DNA of 64,000 nucleotides from Sporocytophaga sp. (GCF_017745095.1 NZ_JAGHZZ010000014.1:1-64000); one strand, 5' to 3'; numbered from the stretch's first letter, positions 27,439 to 37,459 are shown. The notes: generated by a model from the letters alone, not told the origin. Program-made: numbers and translations.

Positions 27439-29097
27439 TTACAAACCGGAAACTATTTTATTTTTAGGATATTTCAATGAATATTTAAATAAAACTTTCT
27501 TTGTTTCTCCAGCCCCGATATTCAGCTTCCACTGAAGCTTTCCGCTAACCTTATCAAAAATAGCTCCTCCTCCATCTATCAGCTCTACTTCGATCTGATT
27601 GTTTTGTGATACCGGAATCTGATCTTCAACCAGGACACTTATGCTTTCTTTCTTGGTATTTCTAACTTCAATTTCAAAAGCATGTTCTTCTTTCTTGTTC
27701 AGTCCGACAAAGTTTTTCCTGGTAAATTCTTTTAATTTATTTCTCTTAACCACCACTTTACTATCTCTTCCTAAAGAAAGGGACAACGTATCACTTGTAT
27801 TTTGCGCATTTATAAAAGATTCGCCCACAAAAGTACCTTCAAAGAATATATTGGCATTTCCCGAGAGAAGATTTAGAGTTTCCCAATCCGTCACATGAGC
27901 CACCAGAAACGCGTCTTGGTCAAGCTTTGGAATAGAAAAATATTCATAATCTGCTTTTACTTCATGACTTTGAATGTCGACCAGTTGCGGATTATTTCCT
28001 GAAAGGATTGTATAAGGCAGAGCGATATCAAACTCTACAGATACTGTATTTTCTACTACTTCAGTAAAATCGCTGATGGGTTTGGAGAATGTTAATTTAT
28101 TTTTTCTGCTTTTAGTCACTATTACCACTTCTTGCAATACTAAGTCAGCTGTATCTGCATCAATTCCTTTGTAAACCACTTCCTCATCCTTGGCGACCTC
28201 CGGTTCTAAAAATTCGTTCATACTTCCAATAGGAGGTTCAATATAAAAGTCAAGGTACCATGGATCCAGATCTGGTTTTGTTAATCCCAAAGTTGGGTTA
28301 GCTGTAGAAAGTTTGAGTCTCGCATTATTCCAATCCAAGCCAGTGTTCTGATACACATGAGCTTTATAGTTAACTTGAACAGGACTTTTGGTATCTTTAG
28401 CTCTTATATCATATAAGGGCGTCCAGCCTGCATCGTTTACCACATACAGAAGCTCTAGTTGAACGTTTCCTGCAGACCTAGCGGAAACAGAAATTGAAAT
28501 TTTGGAGGTATTTTTATTCCTTTCGTTAAAAAGATCATCCAACTGTTGCTGAAAGCGTGTGGCTTTCTCATTAAGTTCTTTTAATTTATCATCATTGTCA
28601 ATCAGAGTAAAACGAACATCTTCCAGTCTTTCTCTATAAAAATCAGCAACATCCTCAAGCTGATCCGCTGTAATCGTCTGCTTTTCACCTTTTATATCTT
28701 TATTTGTCAAAATCATTTGTTCTTCTTTCAAAAGCACGTCATTCAGACTTTTCATTTTCCGGGCTTGAACTCTATAAAAACGAATTGAATCTTCCAATGC
28801 AATCATTTCTGTACTTTTCTTCTGAGGATCAATGTAATTCAAGTCATGCTTAACAGACATAATCACAAAGTTTCCTTTACCGGAAACCTGAATGCTCTGT
28901 TTGTCAATACCAGCAGGCAATCCATCTACAATAAGCTCATTAGTACCTTCTTCAAGACTAGTCTGAAGTAAACTAGTCACTTGGGCTTTGTTCAAAAAAA
29001 CAGTTACTTGTTTTATATCTGCTTTAAGATTCTTCTTATCATCTGCGAAAGCCTGAATCTGAGCAAGTAGTAAAATAAAAATGCAAAGTCGTTTCAT
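27439..29097 (-). CDS. MuiA family protein (DUF4140/DUF4139), copy 2
   Basis: 552 residues from the ATG at 29097, which starts the signal peptide MKRLCIFILLLAQIQAFA; an in-frame ATG 33 bp earlier would precede the signal. The architecture equals that of the downstream copy. Its linker contains VLQEVVIVTKSRKNK instead of the Gly/Ala-rich stretch of copy 1; that motif resembles the short segments preceding plug domains in Bacteroidota outer-membrane proteins, which is only a pattern match. The copies are about 70 bp apart and probably form one operon. Confidence 0.85.
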   Translation of the reverse strand: MKRLCIFILLLAQIQAFADDKKNLKADIKQVTVFLNKAQVTSLLQTSLEEGTNELIVDGLPAGIDKQSIQVSGKGNFVIMSVKHDLNYIDPQKKSTEMIALEDSIRFYRVQARKMKSLNDVLLKEEQMILTNKDIKGEKQTITADQLEDVADFYRERLEDVRFTLIDNDDKLKELNEKATRFQQQLDDLFNERNKNTSKISISVSARSAGNVQLELLYVVNDAGWTPLYDIRAKDTKSPVQVNYKAHVYQNTGLDWNNARLKLSTANPTLGLTKPDLDPWYLDFYIEPPIGSMNEFLEPEVAKDEEVVYKGIDADTADLVLQEVVIVTKSRKNKLTFSKPISDFTEVVENTVSVEFDIALPYTILSGNNPQLVDIQSHEVKADYEYFSIPKLDQDAFLVAHVTDWETLNLLSGNANIFFEGTFVGESFINAQNTSDTLSLSLGRDSKVVVKRNKLKEFTRKNFVGLNKKEEHAFEIEVRNTKKESISVLVEDQIPVSQNNQIEVELIDGGGAIFDKVSGKLQWKLNIGAGETKKVLFKYSLKYPKNKIVSGL

Positions 29098-29324
29098 GAT
29101 TGGTATTGAGGTATTTAATAATTCGAACAAGATATTTTCTTAGGTAAAAGGTAAAAGCTAAAAGTTAAATGTAAAGCTATTCAAAAGTTTCTACTAAAAG
29201 CAATAGATGTGCGCCCAAAGACGCAATTCTAACAACGCTCATAAGCATCAACTTAGTGGAGCTTTAAAATTTTTTATAGAATTTTTTCTATTAATTTGAT
29301 AGTTTAGCAGACAAATTCAGCATT

Positions 29325-30389
29325 ATGTACGCCTACCATCAATTACTTTCCTTTACTGAAAATATTCTTAAAAAAATGGGATGCCCGGAAATTGACGCCA
29401 AACTGGGAGCCAAAGTTCTATTATCTGCCGACCTCAGAGGCGTTGATTCTCATGGAGTAGCAAGACTATCCGGTTATGTGAGACTTTGGGAAGCCGGGAG
29501 AATAAATGCAACGCCAAAACTTAAGATCGTCCACGAAACTCCATCTACCGCAGTGGTCGATGGAGATAGAGGATTAGGTCTGGTCATTGCTCCACAAGCC
29601 ATGCAAATTGCCATGGAGAAAGCAGAAAAAGCCGGAACAGGATGGGTATCAGTAAAAAACTCTAACCACTTTGGTATTGCAGGTTATCACGCGATGATGG
29701 GCTTGGAGAAAGACATGATAGGCATCGCCATGACAAATGCCAGTCCACTCGTAGCGCCTACGTTTTCGTTAGAAAGATTATTGGGAACCAATCCCATAGC
29801 CATTTCTATACCTGCAGACAAGCAACCTGCTTTTGTTGCCGACTTTGCTACTACAACTGCAGCCAATGGGAAGCTTGAGATCCTACAGAGAAAAAATCTT
29901 GAAGCTCCATCTGGCTGGATCCAAAATAAAGAAGGAGCACAAAGCACTAACCCTCATGAGTTAAAAGATGGTGGTGCGCTACTACCACTGGGAGGGGACA
30001 GAGAACATGGCAGTCACAAAGGTTATTGTCTTGGTGCGATAGTTGACATTTTCTCGGCAGTATTTTCAGGAGCGAATTATGGACCTTGGGTGCCTCCATT
30101 TGTTAGTTTCCTTGCACCACCTGCAGATCCTGTGGGAGAAGGTATAGGACATTTCTTTGGAGCAATGCGCATAGATGCCTGGAGACCAAAAGAAGAATTT
30201 AAATCACATATGGATAACTGGATCACCAGATTCAGATCAGCAAAAGCAATAGAGGGAGAAAAAGTACTTATACCAGGAGACCCTGAAAGAGAGATGGAAG
30301 CAGAAAGAATGGGAAAAGGGATCCCTTTATTAAGGCCAGTAGAAAAGGATTTGAAAGAACTTGGAGCAAGGTTTGGGATAGAACTTTAA
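29325..30389 (+). CDS. Ldh family oxidoreductase (malate/L-lactate dehydrogenase type)
   Basis: 354 residues of the MDH/LDH type 2 fold, unrelated to Rossmann-type dehydrogenases. Typical segments: DLRGVDSHGVARLSGY with the catalytic His, NSNHFGIAGYHAMMG, MTNASPLVAPTF, LLGTNPIAISIPA and the nucleotide-binding GGDREHGSHKGYCLG. It should oxidise or reduce a 2-hydroxyacid with NAD(P); the exact substrate (lactate, malate, ureidoglycolate or similar) cannot be decided. A single gene on the plus strand. Confidence 0.88.
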   Translation: MYAYHQLLSFTENILKKMGCPEIDAKLGAKVLLSADLRGVDSHGVARLSGYVRLWEAGRINATPKLKIVHETPSTAVVDGDRGLGLVIAPQAMQIAMEKAEKAGTGWVSVKNSNHFGIAGYHAMMGLEKDMIGIAMTNASPLVAPTFSLERLLGTNPIAISIPADKQPAFVADFATTTAANGKLEILQRKNLEAPSGWIQNKEGAQSTNPHELKDGGALLPLGGDREHGSHKGYCLGAIVDIFSAVFSGANYGPWVPPFVSFLAPPADPVGEGIGHFFGAMRIDAWRPKEEFKSHMDNWITRFRSAKAIEGEKVLIPGDPEREMEAERMGKGIPLLRPVEKDLKELGARFGIEL

Positions 30390-30475
30390 TAAAGCGAAAA
30401 GCAGAAAGCAGAAAGCGTAAAGTATTTGAAGAGAAAGACTCTTTTACTTTCAGCTTTGCGCTTTAAGCTTTCAGC
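30390..30475. repeat. Purine-rich imperfect inverted repeat between convergent genes
   Basis: Left arm is a string of AAAGC units (30393-30420), right arm its pyrimidine complement (TTTCAGCTTTGCGCTTT, 30449-30465), around an inner GAAGAG/CTCTTT pair. It probably acts as a terminator for both the Ldh gene and the WG-repeat gene. Confidence 0.4.
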
Positions 30476-32470
30476 TTACTTCACTTGCATCACTTCAAGC
30501 TTGCCCTTCTTTCCCGCAAAAAAATTGCCTGTTGCAGAATCATATATCACTGCATCATTCTCAATCGGCAAAACAATATTTTCATTATAGTCTAATACTC
30601 CCCAAAGACCGTCTTTCTTAACTTTTATCTTGTTATCACCAAGCTCTTCTATCTCATCATACTTAGGAGCAAGAGCCTCTTCACCGTTTTTATCTGCCAG
30701 ACCTAGCTTATTGTCTTTATAAAGCAAATACCGTTCGTATTTCGTGGACACGATCTTATCAAAATGAACAGTATGCAGCTGCTTCCCTTCCTTGTTTATA
30801 AGGTTCCATTTTCCACCTTCTTTGACAATAGCTGAACCGTTTTTAAAATCAGTTACCGATTCATAATATGGTTGCGCTTTCAGAACTTCTTTATTATCCA
30901 ATACTCCCCATTTATCTCTTATCACAACTGGAACCATCCCCTCTGAACAATCTCTTGCCTGGCCATATTGAGGCGAGATCCACATGTTTCCTTCTCCATC
31001 AATAAATCCAAATTTCTTGTTTACCACTACGCGAAATAAGCCATCTTTAAATGGGTAAATTTTTTCATACTTATAAGTAAGCGGCACTGTAAAGCGATTA
31101 CTCATATTTATAATTCCCCATTTCCGGCTCAGAGAAACAGGAATATATCCATTGGGAGAAGGAGGTTGTATTGCATCATACTTTACTGGAACCACTTCTT
31201 TTCCGGAAATATTTATAATACCAAATTTACCGGCTTTAGATACAATCCAAAGATCATTGCTTATCTTCTCAAATGTATCATAGCTGTTTCTTGGAACAAT
31301 CCAGCTCGCCTTTTGAGCCGCATCTACTTTAAATATACCTTTTTTATAAAAAGAGAAATCTTCCGGTTCAACAATGGTTTCACCGTTCTTATTCAGTACA
31401 ATCTTTTGATTTGAGACGGTTGTAACCTCAAGCAAACCATCAGGAGAGACGAACACATCTCTGTATTTACAGGGTATTACCAACTCTCCCGTTTTGTCTG
31501 CATATCCCCATAGTGTCTTTTTTCTTACAGCACAAAGATTCTCCGAAGCAAAGCCTGCTTCATCAAAATCATGCTTACCAAGCAATTTCCCTTCATGATC
31601 ATATAGCTGAAACCTGTAACTATCCCGTATCTTTTTGCCGGCAATGATAAATGCTGATTCAACAATAATCTTATCAAAAGAAAATGGAAGTACTTCCTTC
31701 CCGTTCAAATTCACAGCTCCCCACTTATCTTTTAGTGCAGGAGCCACTCCTCCTTTGAAAGAACCGATTTCTTCATATGCAGGACCTGTCAGTACACTTC
31801 CATCTATAGAAACGAGACCATAACTTCCAATCAATGAGTAGATGAAAGTATTTCCCGATGCGGGTTTCAGCGAGTCAAATTCAAAACTTGCCACCACTTT
31901 ATTCTTGGCATCTTTAATCTGCCAGCTGTTTATTCTATGCACCCTGAAGTTTTTACCATCAAGATATTGAATGTAGTTATAGCTGAAGTTAACAGCTTGG
32001 TTTCCGTTACCTTCGATAATCCCCCATTTGCCTTTGTGCTGAACTATGATCCTTCCTTTATGAGAAAATCTATAGTTATTATACAGACATTCTGTGATCT
32101 TCTTTCCGTCCTTCTTCAAAAATCCCCACAGGCCCTGATCATTCTTCACCGGAATGATATTCCTTGAGATATCTCCTATTTCCTTATATTGAAATGGTAT
32201 TACTTCTTTTCCCTTCTTATTAATCAAACCCGACTTACCGAATAAACCAACATTGGCAAGTCCTTGTCTGAAAGGTTTGTAGATTGTGTCGTACTTATAA
32301 TCTATAACAAGCTTTCCTTCCTCATCCACAAAGCCAAAGCGAATGCCTTCAGGAACCTTCTTTTTCACAGCAGCAAGTCCCTCGCTATATATCAGCGAAG
32401 ACTTTTCCTGTGCAAATGAAAAGGAATATGAAAGACAACAAATCAGTATGGCAAAAATTCTTATTGGCAT
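30476..32470 (-). CDS. WG-repeat protein, secreted, copy 1
   Basis: 664 residues with a signal peptide (RIFAILICCLSYSFSFAQ) and at least a dozen degenerate WG repeats of about 40-50 residues, each with a core such as KWGIIEGNG, KWGAVNLNGKEV, LWGYADKTGEL, KFGIINISGKEV or KWGVLDNKE. WG repeats form a beta-rich repeat scaffold, probably for binding; no enzyme domain is present. The gene starts 19 bp after the stop of another WG-repeat gene, so the two are co-transcribed paralogues. Confidence 0.85.
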   Translation of the reverse strand: MPIRIFAILICCLSYSFSFAQEKSSLIYSEGLAAVKKKVPEGIRFGFVDEEGKLVIDYKYDTIYKPFRQGLANVGLFGKSGLINKKGKEVIPFQYKEIGDISRNIIPVKNDQGLWGFLKKDGKKITECLYNNYRFSHKGRIIVQHKGKWGIIEGNGNQAVNFSYNYIQYLDGKNFRVHRINSWQIKDAKNKVVASFEFDSLKPASGNTFIYSLIGSYGLVSIDGSVLTGPAYEEIGSFKGGVAPALKDKWGAVNLNGKEVLPFSFDKIIVESAFIIAGKKIRDSYRFQLYDHEGKLLGKHDFDEAGFASENLCAVRKKTLWGYADKTGELVIPCKYRDVFVSPDGLLEVTTVSNQKIVLNKNGETIVEPEDFSFYKKGIFKVDAAQKASWIVPRNSYDTFEKISNDLWIVSKAGKFGIINISGKEVVPVKYDAIQPPSPNGYIPVSLSRKWGIINMSNRFTVPLTYKYEKIYPFKDGLFRVVVNKKFGFIDGEGNMWISPQYGQARDCSEGMVPVVIRDKWGVLDNKEVLKAQPYYESVTDFKNGSAIVKEGGKWNLINKEGKQLHTVHFDKIVSTKYERYLLYKDNKLGLADKNGEEALAPKYDEIEELGDNKIKVKKDGLWGVLDYNENIVLPIENDAVIYDSATGNFFAGKKGKLEVMQVK

Positions 32471-32488
32471 TTAGTAAGGAATATTCTG

Positions 32489-34621
32489 TTATTTTTTATC
32501 TGAAGTAAACTCCATAGATGTCTTCTCTTCTGGCTTTGATTGCAGGAAATATCTATTATTAATTTTATCGTAAGCTACATCTTCATATTCTAGTGGAATA
32601 GTAAAATTTCCCCCTTCATCAATAAATCCCGCTTTACCATCTTTCTTCACTTCTATAACACCATTTTCGTAATCCTTTAGCTGATCATATCTTGGAACTA
32701 TCAATTCCTTTCCATTAACATCAGCCAATCCTACTTTACCATTCTTAAAGACTTTATATCGGCCTTTGCCGCAAACAGCTATTTCATTGTAGACGTTCCC
32801 GTTTATATCTTTTCCTGTAGAATCAATAAACTTCCATTTATTAGCCCCAGTAGAGACTCTGGCCACTCCCCTCCTCATAGGGCGCACCTGAGCATAATAA
32901 GGCTGAACGGCTATGTTTTCATTTTTATCTACAAAGCCCCATTTTCCCAGCAACACAACTGCAGCATAGCCATCTGAGAAATTTTGATATTTAGGATACT
33001 TTGGGGCAACTCTTATGTTTCCATTTAAATCAATAAATCCATACAACCCTTTCTTCTTAAATGCTGCATGACCATTTTCAAAAGATCGTATTTCAGTTAC
33101 ATCATCTTTAAAGCTGAACACAAATACCCCAGAGCCGTCTATTAGTCCGATATTTTTCCCCTTTCTTATAAAGAAAAGTTCAAGAGTATCTGAGACAGTT
33201 GCCAAGGAATCATATATTGGTTCTGCGATTTCTTTCCCTTTGCTGTTGATCAACCCAATCTGACCTTTATAGTTTTTCACTTTTATAAAACCGTTGGGAA
33301 ATTTTTCATAAGAAGCAAATTTGTATGGATTGAGATTACAAATAGTCTTCCTTTTTAAAGTACCACTACTATCTCTCTCTTCATTAGTTTCAATAAGTCC
33401 AAGATTAAATAAATCAAGTTCCCCTTTGCAGATTACCCATTGCTGATCTGAATCAATAACTCCCATTTCAGGCTTATCAATGAATTTCATACCAGCTTCA
33501 AATAAGTCTCCCCTTTTGTATCCTATAGAATCATATTCAAATGGAATTATAGTACTACCGTTCAAATCCACCACGCCCCATTTGTCATTTTTATTTTTTA
33601 AAGCGAAAGAAATACTATCAAGGACATGTACCGCTTTTTCATTTCGGAATATAACCTCTCTGCTATCCTTATCAAAAACTGATTCACCATCCTTTGAATA
33701 GAGCTTCAACAGAGACTCGTACTTGGTTTTCTCAATACGGTCAAATATTGCAGGCAGTATCACTTTGCCTGAGCTATCTATCAGTCCAAAAAGTTTTTCT
33801 CGTTTAACTATAAAATGCTTTGGTTCCAAAATTAGGATGTCTGTATATACAGGAGGAGCAATAACCTCCTTTCCTTTTAAAATACCGACATATTCATTTC
33901 TGAAAAATCTGTTGAATCCAAGTTGAAAAGATTGTAAACTGTCTGCACGAATTGTAAACAACACCTTTCCATCCTCCATAATTTCCCACACCCGGAATTT
34001 CTTTCCTTCGATTCCGGAATCCTTGATATTAATTTGTTTTTGCTCAAAGGGTAGAAGCAACTTACCATTAAGGTCAAAAACCCCTTGCTCAGCTTCAATA
34101 TTGGTTCCTGATACAAGATTCCCTTCTATTTTAAAATCTGAAAGCTTTTCAACATTTAAACGAATCCCCCCAGCATTGTAAAAATCAAAATAGCCACCCA
34201 TATTACAGGAAAATACAGCTTTTGAAATTCGGGCTATAGAATCATACTTCAGAGGAGCTACAACATTTCCGTTCTCATCAATCACCCCTTTAAGGATTTT
34301 ACTTCCTTCGTAATTTCCGACTATAGCGCAACCATTCTGAAAAGACTCAACCAATACATGAAATGCAGGGGCAATAACAAACTTCCCCTTCTTATCTACA
34401 AAACCAATTTGTTCCGCATCACCCGGCCACACTACTTTTACTGGTGTAAAATCATTATAAAGCTGAGGGATGGTTTCTTTAGGAAGCAAAAACTGACCTT
34501 TCTTATTTTGCTCAAGTTTTTCTCTCTGTACAATAATTAAGGAATCTCCTACACCTGCCAGGGCCATTGCCTGAGAAATGAGAGCGCATAGTAAGAATAA
34601 AAGTGGCTTTAATAAATTCAT
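32489..34621 (-). CDS. WG-repeat protein, secreted, copy 2
   Basis: 710 residues with a signal peptide (KPLLFLLCALISQAMALA) and about 14 WG-type repeats (QIGFVDKKGKFV, LFGLIDSSGKV, KWGVVDLNGST, QIGLINSKGKE, LYGFIDLNGNI, KWGFVDKNENI, KVGLADVNGKE, KAGFIDEGGNF). It lacks other domains. It is the upstream gene of the tandem pair and is separated from hemA by a terminator. Probably exported to the periplasm or surface; ligand unknown. Confidence 0.85.
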   Translation of the reverse strand: MNLLKPLLFLLCALISQAMALAGVGDSLIIVQREKLEQNKKGQFLLPKETIPQLYNDFTPVKVVWPGDAEQIGFVDKKGKFVIAPAFHVLVESFQNGCAIVGNYEGSKILKGVIDENGNVVAPLKYDSIARISKAVFSCNMGGYFDFYNAGGIRLNVEKLSDFKIEGNLVSGTNIEAEQGVFDLNGKLLLPFEQKQINIKDSGIEGKKFRVWEIMEDGKVLFTIRADSLQSFQLGFNRFFRNEYVGILKGKEVIAPPVYTDILILEPKHFIVKREKLFGLIDSSGKVILPAIFDRIEKTKYESLLKLYSKDGESVFDKDSREVIFRNEKAVHVLDSISFALKNKNDKWGVVDLNGSTIIPFEYDSIGYKRGDLFEAGMKFIDKPEMGVIDSDQQWVICKGELDLFNLGLIETNEERDSSGTLKRKTICNLNPYKFASYEKFPNGFIKVKNYKGQIGLINSKGKEIAEPIYDSLATVSDTLELFFIRKGKNIGLIDGSGVFVFSFKDDVTEIRSFENGHAAFKKKGLYGFIDLNGNIRVAPKYPKYQNFSDGYAAVVLLGKWGFVDKNENIAVQPYYAQVRPMRRGVARVSTGANKWKFIDSTGKDINGNVYNEIAVCGKGRYKVFKNGKVGLADVNGKELIVPRYDQLKDYENGVIEVKKDGKAGFIDEGGNFTIPLEYEDVAYDKINNRYFLQSKPEEKTSMEFTSDKK

Positions 34622-34634
34622 CTAAGGGTAAAAC

Positions 34635-34674
34635 TATAAAAAAAGCAGGGAAGTTTGCCCTGCTTTAGTTTTTT
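34635..34674. terminator. Intrinsic terminator downstream of hemA
   Basis: AAAGCAGGG / CCCTGCTTT (34642-34650, 34658-34666) with a 7-nt loop, followed by a seven-T tract on the minus strand and a weaker AGTTTTTT on the plus strand. It lies between the hemA stop and the start of the next minus-strand gene. Confidence 0.85.
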
Positions 34675-34693
34675 AAACGAATATTTTAAACCC

Positions 34694-35980
34694 TTAGTTC
34701 TTTTCTTTTATTCTAAGTTCTTCAGGCTGCTGTTCCAGGTTAAAGAGATCATTCAGAACATCCATGAGAGTTTCTGCTTCACCTCTTTTACATGCAGCTT
34801 TTAACTGAAGTACCGGTAGTTTAATGATTTTTTGCATCAGACTTTTGGTAATCATGTCTACTTTTTTGCTTTCTTCCTCATTCAGTTGTTTCAAATACCT
34901 TGACATCTCTTCCTGACGAATCTGCTCCAATGCATTCTTCAATTTATTGATGGTTGGAGAAACCACCATTTCCTTAGCCCAGTCATTAAAGTCAAAAATA
35001 CTTTCAGTGATAATCTCTCTTACCATCGGAATAGCATTGACTCTTTTATCCAAAGCTTCGTTAGCTCTGTTTTTGATGTGATCTATGTTGTATACCAATA
35101 CCCCTGGAATCTCTTCCACCTTACTCTCTACACTTCTTGGTACTGATATGTCAATAAAATACTTATAAGATAAAACTTCCAGCTTGGCAACTTCTTCTTT
35201 GGTAAAGAGTGGCTCGTCTCTGAAAACAGAAGAAATAATTACATCAGCGTCTTTTGCTGCTTCCCAAAGATTTTCAAATGGAATAACTTTTACACCACAT
35301 TCCTTTGCTAGTTCTTCTGCTTTAGAATATGTACGGTTCGTAATAGTGATATTTTTAAGCCCGGTTCCTGAAAAATTTCTGCAAACATCTGCTCCCATTT
35401 CTCCTAATCCGACGATCAGAACTTTGGGTTCTGCCAGTTCTGCTGCCAGTTCTTCCGCAAGCTCAACAGTGGCATAACTTACAGAAGCCGCACCATCTCT
35501 GAAAGGAGTAACCTGAACAACTTTTTTATTAGTAAAGAAAATGGTATGCATCAGTCTGTGTAAAAACGGACCAACTACTCCCATATCTGCAGCCCATTGG
35601 TAGGCATGTTTTACCTGATTGGTAATCTGCATATCACCCACAACCTGAGATTCTAGACCAATACTCACATTAAACAGATGCAAAACTGCTTCTGAATGAT
35701 CTTCAATGATCTGAAAATATTCGTAATACTTTTCTCCGTCAGTTATTCCTTTCTGAAGAAAAGCCAGTTTTACAATTTCCTTGCTAAAATCTGAATTGGA
35801 AGAATAATAAATTTCAGTCCTGTTACAGGTAGAAAGAATTAATATTTCAGAAGCGTCAGTGAACTCTTTAAGGTTCAGCATCAGTTTCTTACATAAATCC
35901 TCATTTAAAGAGAGCAACTCTCTGACTTCCAGGGGAGCCGTTTTATAGGATAAACTAACCGCTTTAAAATTACTAATCAT
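34694..35980 (-). CDS. hemA: Glutamyl-tRNA reductase
   Basis: 428 residues from the ATG at 35980 (MISNFKAVSLSYKTAPLEVRE). It reduces Glu-tRNA to glutamate-1-semialdehyde with NADPH, the first step of the C5 route to heme. The catalytic Cys is in ILILSTCNRTEIYY, followed by the GLESQVVGDMQITNQ segment, the NADPH fold (VLIVGLGEMGADV, ITNRTYSKAEELA) and the C-terminal dimerisation helices. The upstream in-frame ATG at 36004 overlaps a -7 promoter box, so it cannot be the start of that transcript. Heme demand of the cytochrome c genes 6 kb away fits this context. Confidence 0.95.
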   Translation of the reverse strand: MISNFKAVSLSYKTAPLEVRELLSLNEDLCKKLMLNLKEFTDASEILILSTCNRTEIYYSSNSDFSKEIVKLAFLQKGITDGEKYYEYFQIIEDHSEAVLHLFNVSIGLESQVVGDMQITNQVKHAYQWAADMGVVGPFLHRLMHTIFFTNKKVVQVTPFRDGAASVSYATVELAEELAAELAEPKVLIVGLGEMGADVCRNFSGTGLKNITITNRTYSKAEELAKECGVKVIPFENLWEAAKDADVIISSVFRDEPLFTKEEVAKLEVLSYKYFIDISVPRSVESKVEEIPGVLVYNIDHIKNRANEALDKRVNAIPMVREIITESIFDFNDWAKEMVVSPTINKLKNALEQIRQEEMSRYLKQLNEEESKKVDMITKSLMQKIIKLPVLQLKAACKRGEAETLMDVLNDLFNLEQQPEELRIKEKN

Positions 35981-36001
35981 TCCTTTTGTACTGTGGGATT
36001 G

Positions 36002-36009
36002 CAAAAATA
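36002..36009 (-). promoter_or_regulatory. -7 promoter box of hemA
   Basis: TATTTTTG on the minus strand matches the Bacteroidota TAnnTTTG consensus. About 20 nt upstream is TTTC, close to the -33 TTTG. Predicted transcription start is about 15 nt before the ATG at 35980. Confidence 0.5.
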
Positions 36010-36124
36010 ACCTTTAAATTTCTAAATACGAAAGCTAATGTAAGAAAAAGGATATTTTAATTGTAGTAATATAAGACGGAGCAAAAATGTTCCGGTTTCT
36101 TTTAGAAAAAAGTATTTTTGAAAA

Positions 36125-37321
36125 ATGGAATTTACTCAGCTAAGAACGCTTGACATTTACCAGAACAGATCGAAATTCAAACTGATCATATTAGTTATCG
36201 CTGTGGTTATTGGGGCAGTATCAATATATTACACTCAAAGTCTTGTTAACAAACTGGCGGACAGGGAGAAAAAGTTAATCGACTTATACGCCAAAGGACT
36301 TAAAACGGCTATCAACCCTGAAAATAGCGGAGGCTTAACCTTTCTGTTTCAAGAAATTATAGAAGCCAACAATTCAGTCCCCGTTATCCTGACCGATGAG
36401 CATAAATTACCGATTAGCGAGAAAAACCTGTTTATTCCCAGTGGTCTTACCGAAGCCGAAAGGATAACTTTCATGAAGAAAGAAATTTCTGAAATGGAAA
36501 AAGAACATGAGCCAATCGTTGTAGAATTCGGTCCTGGGCTTAAAAATTACATATTCTATAAAAATTCATACCTTCTAACTCAGCTTGTTTATTACCCATT
36601 TATTCAGCTTACAGTCATTGCAATATTTGCCATCATTGCATATCTGGCCTTCAGTTATTCAAGAAATGCAGAACAAAATAGGGTTTGGGTAGGGCTAGCA
36701 AAGGAAACTGCTCATCAGCTTGGCACTCCATTATCCAGCTTAATGGCATGGTTGGAATTATTGAAAAGTAATCCCAAATATGAGGGAGAAGAGGCGCTTC
36801 TTGAGTTAGATAAAGACATAGTTCGCCTTGAAATGATTACGGCAAGGTTTTCCAATATCGGATCGGTCCCTACATTGACTGACGAAAATGTATATCAGGC
36901 AGTTAAATTAAATATTGATTATCTAAAATCCAGGATTTCCAGCAAGGTCATATTCTCCATCATCCCCGATGTAGAAGTTTCTGCCACCGCAAAAATCAAT
37001 AAACCTCTTTTTGAATGGGTTATAGAAAACATTTGTAAAAATGCTACCGATGCAATGAATGGAATTGGCAGAATCGACATCAGAATTTTAAGAATGAATG
37101 ACGGAAAAATTGCTATTGATATTTCAGATACAGGAAAAGGTATCCCAAGATCAAAAGTTCAGGAAATTTTTAAACCCGGTTATACTACTAAAAAAAGAGG
37201 ATGGGGACTTGGCCTTACTCTTGTGAAAAGAATTGTAGAAAATTACCATAACGGCAAAATATTTGTACTTTTTTCGGAATTAGGAAAAGGAACCACATTC
37301 AGAATAATCCTTAACTCCTGA
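36125..37321 (+). CDS. Orphan sensor histidine kinase
   Basis: 398 residues. Membrane helices at about 18-38 and 153-176 bracket a periplasmic domain of about 115 residues with no recognised fold. The dimerisation helix has the phosphorylated His197 in KETAHQLGTPLSSLMAW, and the ATPase domain shows the N box (ENICKNATDAM), G1 (DTGKGI) and G2 (GWGLGLTLVKR). The H-box wording (HQLGTPLSSL) is that of a Bacteroidota subgroup of kinases. No response regulator gene lies next to it. It is divergent from hemA. What it senses is unknown. Confidence 0.9.
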   Translation: MEFTQLRTLDIYQNRSKFKLIILVIAVVIGAVSIYYTQSLVNKLADREKKLIDLYAKGLKTAINPENSGGLTFLFQEIIEANNSVPVILTDEHKLPISEKNLFIPSGLTEAERITFMKKEISEMEKEHEPIVVEFGPGLKNYIFYKNSYLLTQLVYYPFIQLTVIAIFAIIAYLAFSYSRNAEQNRVWVGLAKETAHQLGTPLSSLMAWLELLKSNPKYEGEEALLELDKDIVRLEMITARFSNIGSVPTLTDENVYQAVKLNIDYLKSRISSKVIFSIIPDVEVSATAKINKPLFEWVIENICKNATDAMNGIGRIDIRILRMNDGKIAIDISDTGKGIPRSKVQEIFKPGYTTKKRGWGLGLTLVKRIVENYHNGKIFVLFSELGKGTTFRIILNS

Positions 37322-37459
37322 CTCCCACCCCTTTCCCTTCAATCAAACATTTCAACCAATAACTACTTCTATTGAGTAGAAAATGAAACCTTATTAATAA
37401 GAGGCGATTAAAAATTCGAAAGAACTACTGATGTTATGGATAAATAAAATATTGCTCAT

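Noticed and set aside
36113-36120. TATTTTTG box just before the histidine kinase
   Set aside because: It lies 4 bp from the ATG, so transcription would start at or inside the start codon; probably chance in AT-rich DNA.
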